A stretch of 37,842 nucleotides of DNA from Persephonella sp. (lineage in GTDB: Bacteria > Aquificota > Aquificia > Aquificales > Hydrogenothermaceae), in NCBI GenBank assembly GCA_003978485.1, contig QNZF01000029.1, positions 1-37,842 of the forward strand. The letters run 5' to 3'. A program made the translations under genes and the position numbers. Under the pieces are notes generated by a model. That model made no database searches. It was given only the letters and a program-made list of their open reading frames with translations, and was not told the origin of the DNA. Positions 36,864 to 37,842 of this stretch are shown here, piece by piece; the first letter of the stretch is position 1; each line of letters opens with the position of its first letter.

Positions 36864-37631
36864 TTAAATAATACTTCTCAAAGATGTTTTCAATTTTATA
36901 TAGTTAATCCATTTATCTAAACCTTCCCCTGTTTTTGTAGAAATTTGAATAATGTCCATCTTAGGATTTAGTTTTCTTGCCTCTTCAACTGCTTTTTCAA
37001 CTGAAAATTCAAAATATGGGAGTAAATCTATTTTTGTTATAAGCATAAGGTCTGCAGTTCTAAACATTATCGGATATTTCGCAGGTTTATCGTCTCCCTC
37101 TGGAACAGAGAGTAAAACTACATTTATATGTGTTCCTATATCATAAGAAGCAGGACAAACTAAATTTCCAACATTCTCAACAAAAACAATATCAAGCTCT
37201 TCTAGAGGAAGATGGTGTATTCCATTATGAACCATAAAAGCATCAAGATGGCAAGCCTGTCCTGTAGTTATCTGATAGGCTGGAACTCCTTTTGCCTTTA
37301 TTCTTTCTGCATCCCTATTTGTTTCAAGGTCTCCCTCAATAACACCAATTTTTAACTCATCTTTCAACATATCAATACTTTTTTCTAAAAGTGTCGTTTT
37401 TCCCGCTCCCGGAGAACTCATAAGGTTTATAGCTAATATTCCATATTGGTCAAAATGTTTTCTATTACTTTCTGCCTGTCTGTCATTTGCATCTAATATT
37501 TTCGTTATAACTTCAACCGTTTTTTTATCATTTAAACTTGGATTTGAGTGGTTAAGATTATGATGATGGTGATGGTTGGGATTATGCTCGCTATGGTGGT
37601 CTGTTATTGAACATCCACAATCTTTACACAT
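36864..37631 (-). CDS. hypB: Hydrogenase nickel incorporation GTPase HypB
   Basis: This protein of about 255 residues delivers nickel to the [NiFe]-hydrogenase active site. It opens with MCKDCGC, the high-affinity nickel motif CxxCGC, followed by a His-rich stretch (around residues 11-28) for metal storage. The GTPase core has P-loop SSPGAGKTTLLE, GVIEGDLETNRDAERI, ITTGQACHLDA (metal-binding Cys and His), VENVGNLVCPA and ITKIDLLPY. The chosen ATG follows GGAGGAG; an ATG eleven codons upstream would bury that site. No other hyp gene is visible. An IS200/IS605-type end lies 62 bases upstream. Confidence 0.96.
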   Translation of the reverse strand: MCKDCGCSITDHHSEHNPNHHHHHNLNHSNPSLNDKKTVEVITKILDANDRQAESNRKHFDQYGILAINLMSSPGAGKTTLLEKSIDMLKDELKIGVIEGDLETNRDAERIKAKGVPAYQITTGQACHLDAFMVHNGIHHLPLEELDIVFVENVGNLVCPASYDIGTHINVVLLSVPEGDDKPAKYPIMFRTADLMLITKIDLLPYFEFSVEKAVEEARKLNPKMDIIQISTKTGEGLDKWINYIKLKTSLRSII

Positions 37632-37693
37632 ATTCTCCTCCAGATAATATGAATGTATGTTCATTTAATAAATATAGCAGAGAAAAGATATAA

Positions 37694-37825
37694 GTGAACT
37701 ACTACCGATTAAAATCGGTAGCTTCTGTAGGGGTTTGTCGCTTAATGCGACCTTACCCTACAAAGGTGGTCACCTGAAGTGTGTTTTAAATCAAAAATGT
37801 TAAACAAGGTTTTAAAACACACTTC
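37694..37825 (-). ncRNA. Putative omega-RNA (TnpB guide RNA) scaffold, 3' part
   Basis: The stacked hairpins listed for the element end are what a TnpB omega-RNA scaffold looks like. They include a long stem next to the presumed tnpB stop, a nested two-level stem, GGTG/CACC (37765-37774), and a terminal 9-bp hairpin ending at the transposon edge. If so, the guide would begin at 37693 and read toward hypB. This rests on structure and position only. Confidence 0.45.
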
Positions 37826-37842
37826 ACACCTTGCTACCGCTA
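37694..37842 (-). mobile_element. Right end of an IS200/IS605-type element (TnpB side), cut by the window edge
   Basis: Read on the minus strand, the segment ends with GAAGC, a perfect 9-bp hairpin (CTACCGATT / AATCGGTAG, 37702-37721), then GTAGTTCAC. That is the pattern found at many right ends of IS200/IS605 elements carrying tnpB. Further inside are GTAGGG/CCCTAC enclosing GTCGC/GCGAC (37727-37761) and a 15-bp perfect inverted repeat (37776-37790 with 37811-37825). The last 19 bases read as Ser-Gly-Ser-Lys-Val-stop on the minus strand, possibly the very end of tnpB. The transposase and left end lie outside the window. Confidence 0.6.

Noticed and set aside
37694-37842. Palindromes at the right edge considered as a CRISPR repeat or tRNA/rRNA operon leader
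   Set aside because: The hairpins differ from each other and are not repeated at regular spacing. The GAAGC-hairpin-GTAGTTCAC pattern fits an IS200/IS605 end better.

Overview
The window is AT-rich, gene-dense bacterial chromosome with very short intergenic gaps (none exceeds about 230 bases). The gene set and several residue-level signatures suggest a thermophilic member of the Aquificae, probably Hydrogenothermaceae (Sulfurihydrogenibium or a close relative). The evidence includes a metal-dependent KdsA with the Cys11/His185/Glu222/Asp233 set known from Aquifex, a four-cysteine TrpRS, endonuclease V, the hydrogenase maturation factor HypB, and Kdo and FabZ genes implying an LPS outer membrane. 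The taxon is an inference from gene content and protein character, not from a database search.

Layout. 1-1511: end of a YraQ/DUF318-type permease, an orphan ribbon-helix-helix protein and endonuclease V. 1514-8001 (mostly minus strand): glnB-glnA nitrogen module with a repeated AACAA-AA-TTGTT-type box, then ilvB-ilvH-secreted protein-dtd, and ftsY. 8155-9273: a class I aminotransferase. 9410-13849 (minus): large class II aldolase, alanine racemase, TrpRS with an Fe-S-like cysteine motif, and a thioredoxin-fold lipoprotein. 13915-18868 (minus): a Septu-like pair (PtuA ATPase, PtuB HNH nuclease) placed directly upstream of an aldo/keto reductase, fabZ and an MsbA-type ABC exporter. 19096-25118: pgsA on the plus strand, then a minus-strand run ilvC, CDP-alcohol phosphatidyltransferase, folK, kdsA, an LptM-like FN3 lipoprotein, an FkbM methyltransferase and coaX, mixing branched-chain amino acid, cofactor and envelope functions. 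25308-26549: thrC.

26550-29802 (minus) is an accessory block. It holds a lipoprotein carrying an Ivy (lysozyme inhibitor) domain, immediately followed by two tandem, recently duplicated lysozyme-like proteins without signal peptides. This resembles a wall-hydrolase toxin/immunity cassette. 29895-33305 returns to housekeeping genes: miaA-hfq, nadD and RNase G.

33489-36803 is a likely defence locus. It contains an orphan MNT nucleotidyltransferase, a small helical protein, and an 806-residue NB-ARC/TPR STAND ATPase. The C-terminal tail of the small protein and the N-terminal head of the STAND protein share a short Asn/Ile-rich motif. That is the layout expected of an NLR-effector pair coupled by an amyloid-like signalling motif, and it is the most interesting system in the window. 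The window ends with hypB (minus) and, just upstream of it, the right end of an IS200/IS605-type (TnpB/omega-RNA) element whose putative guide would be copied from the hypB leader.
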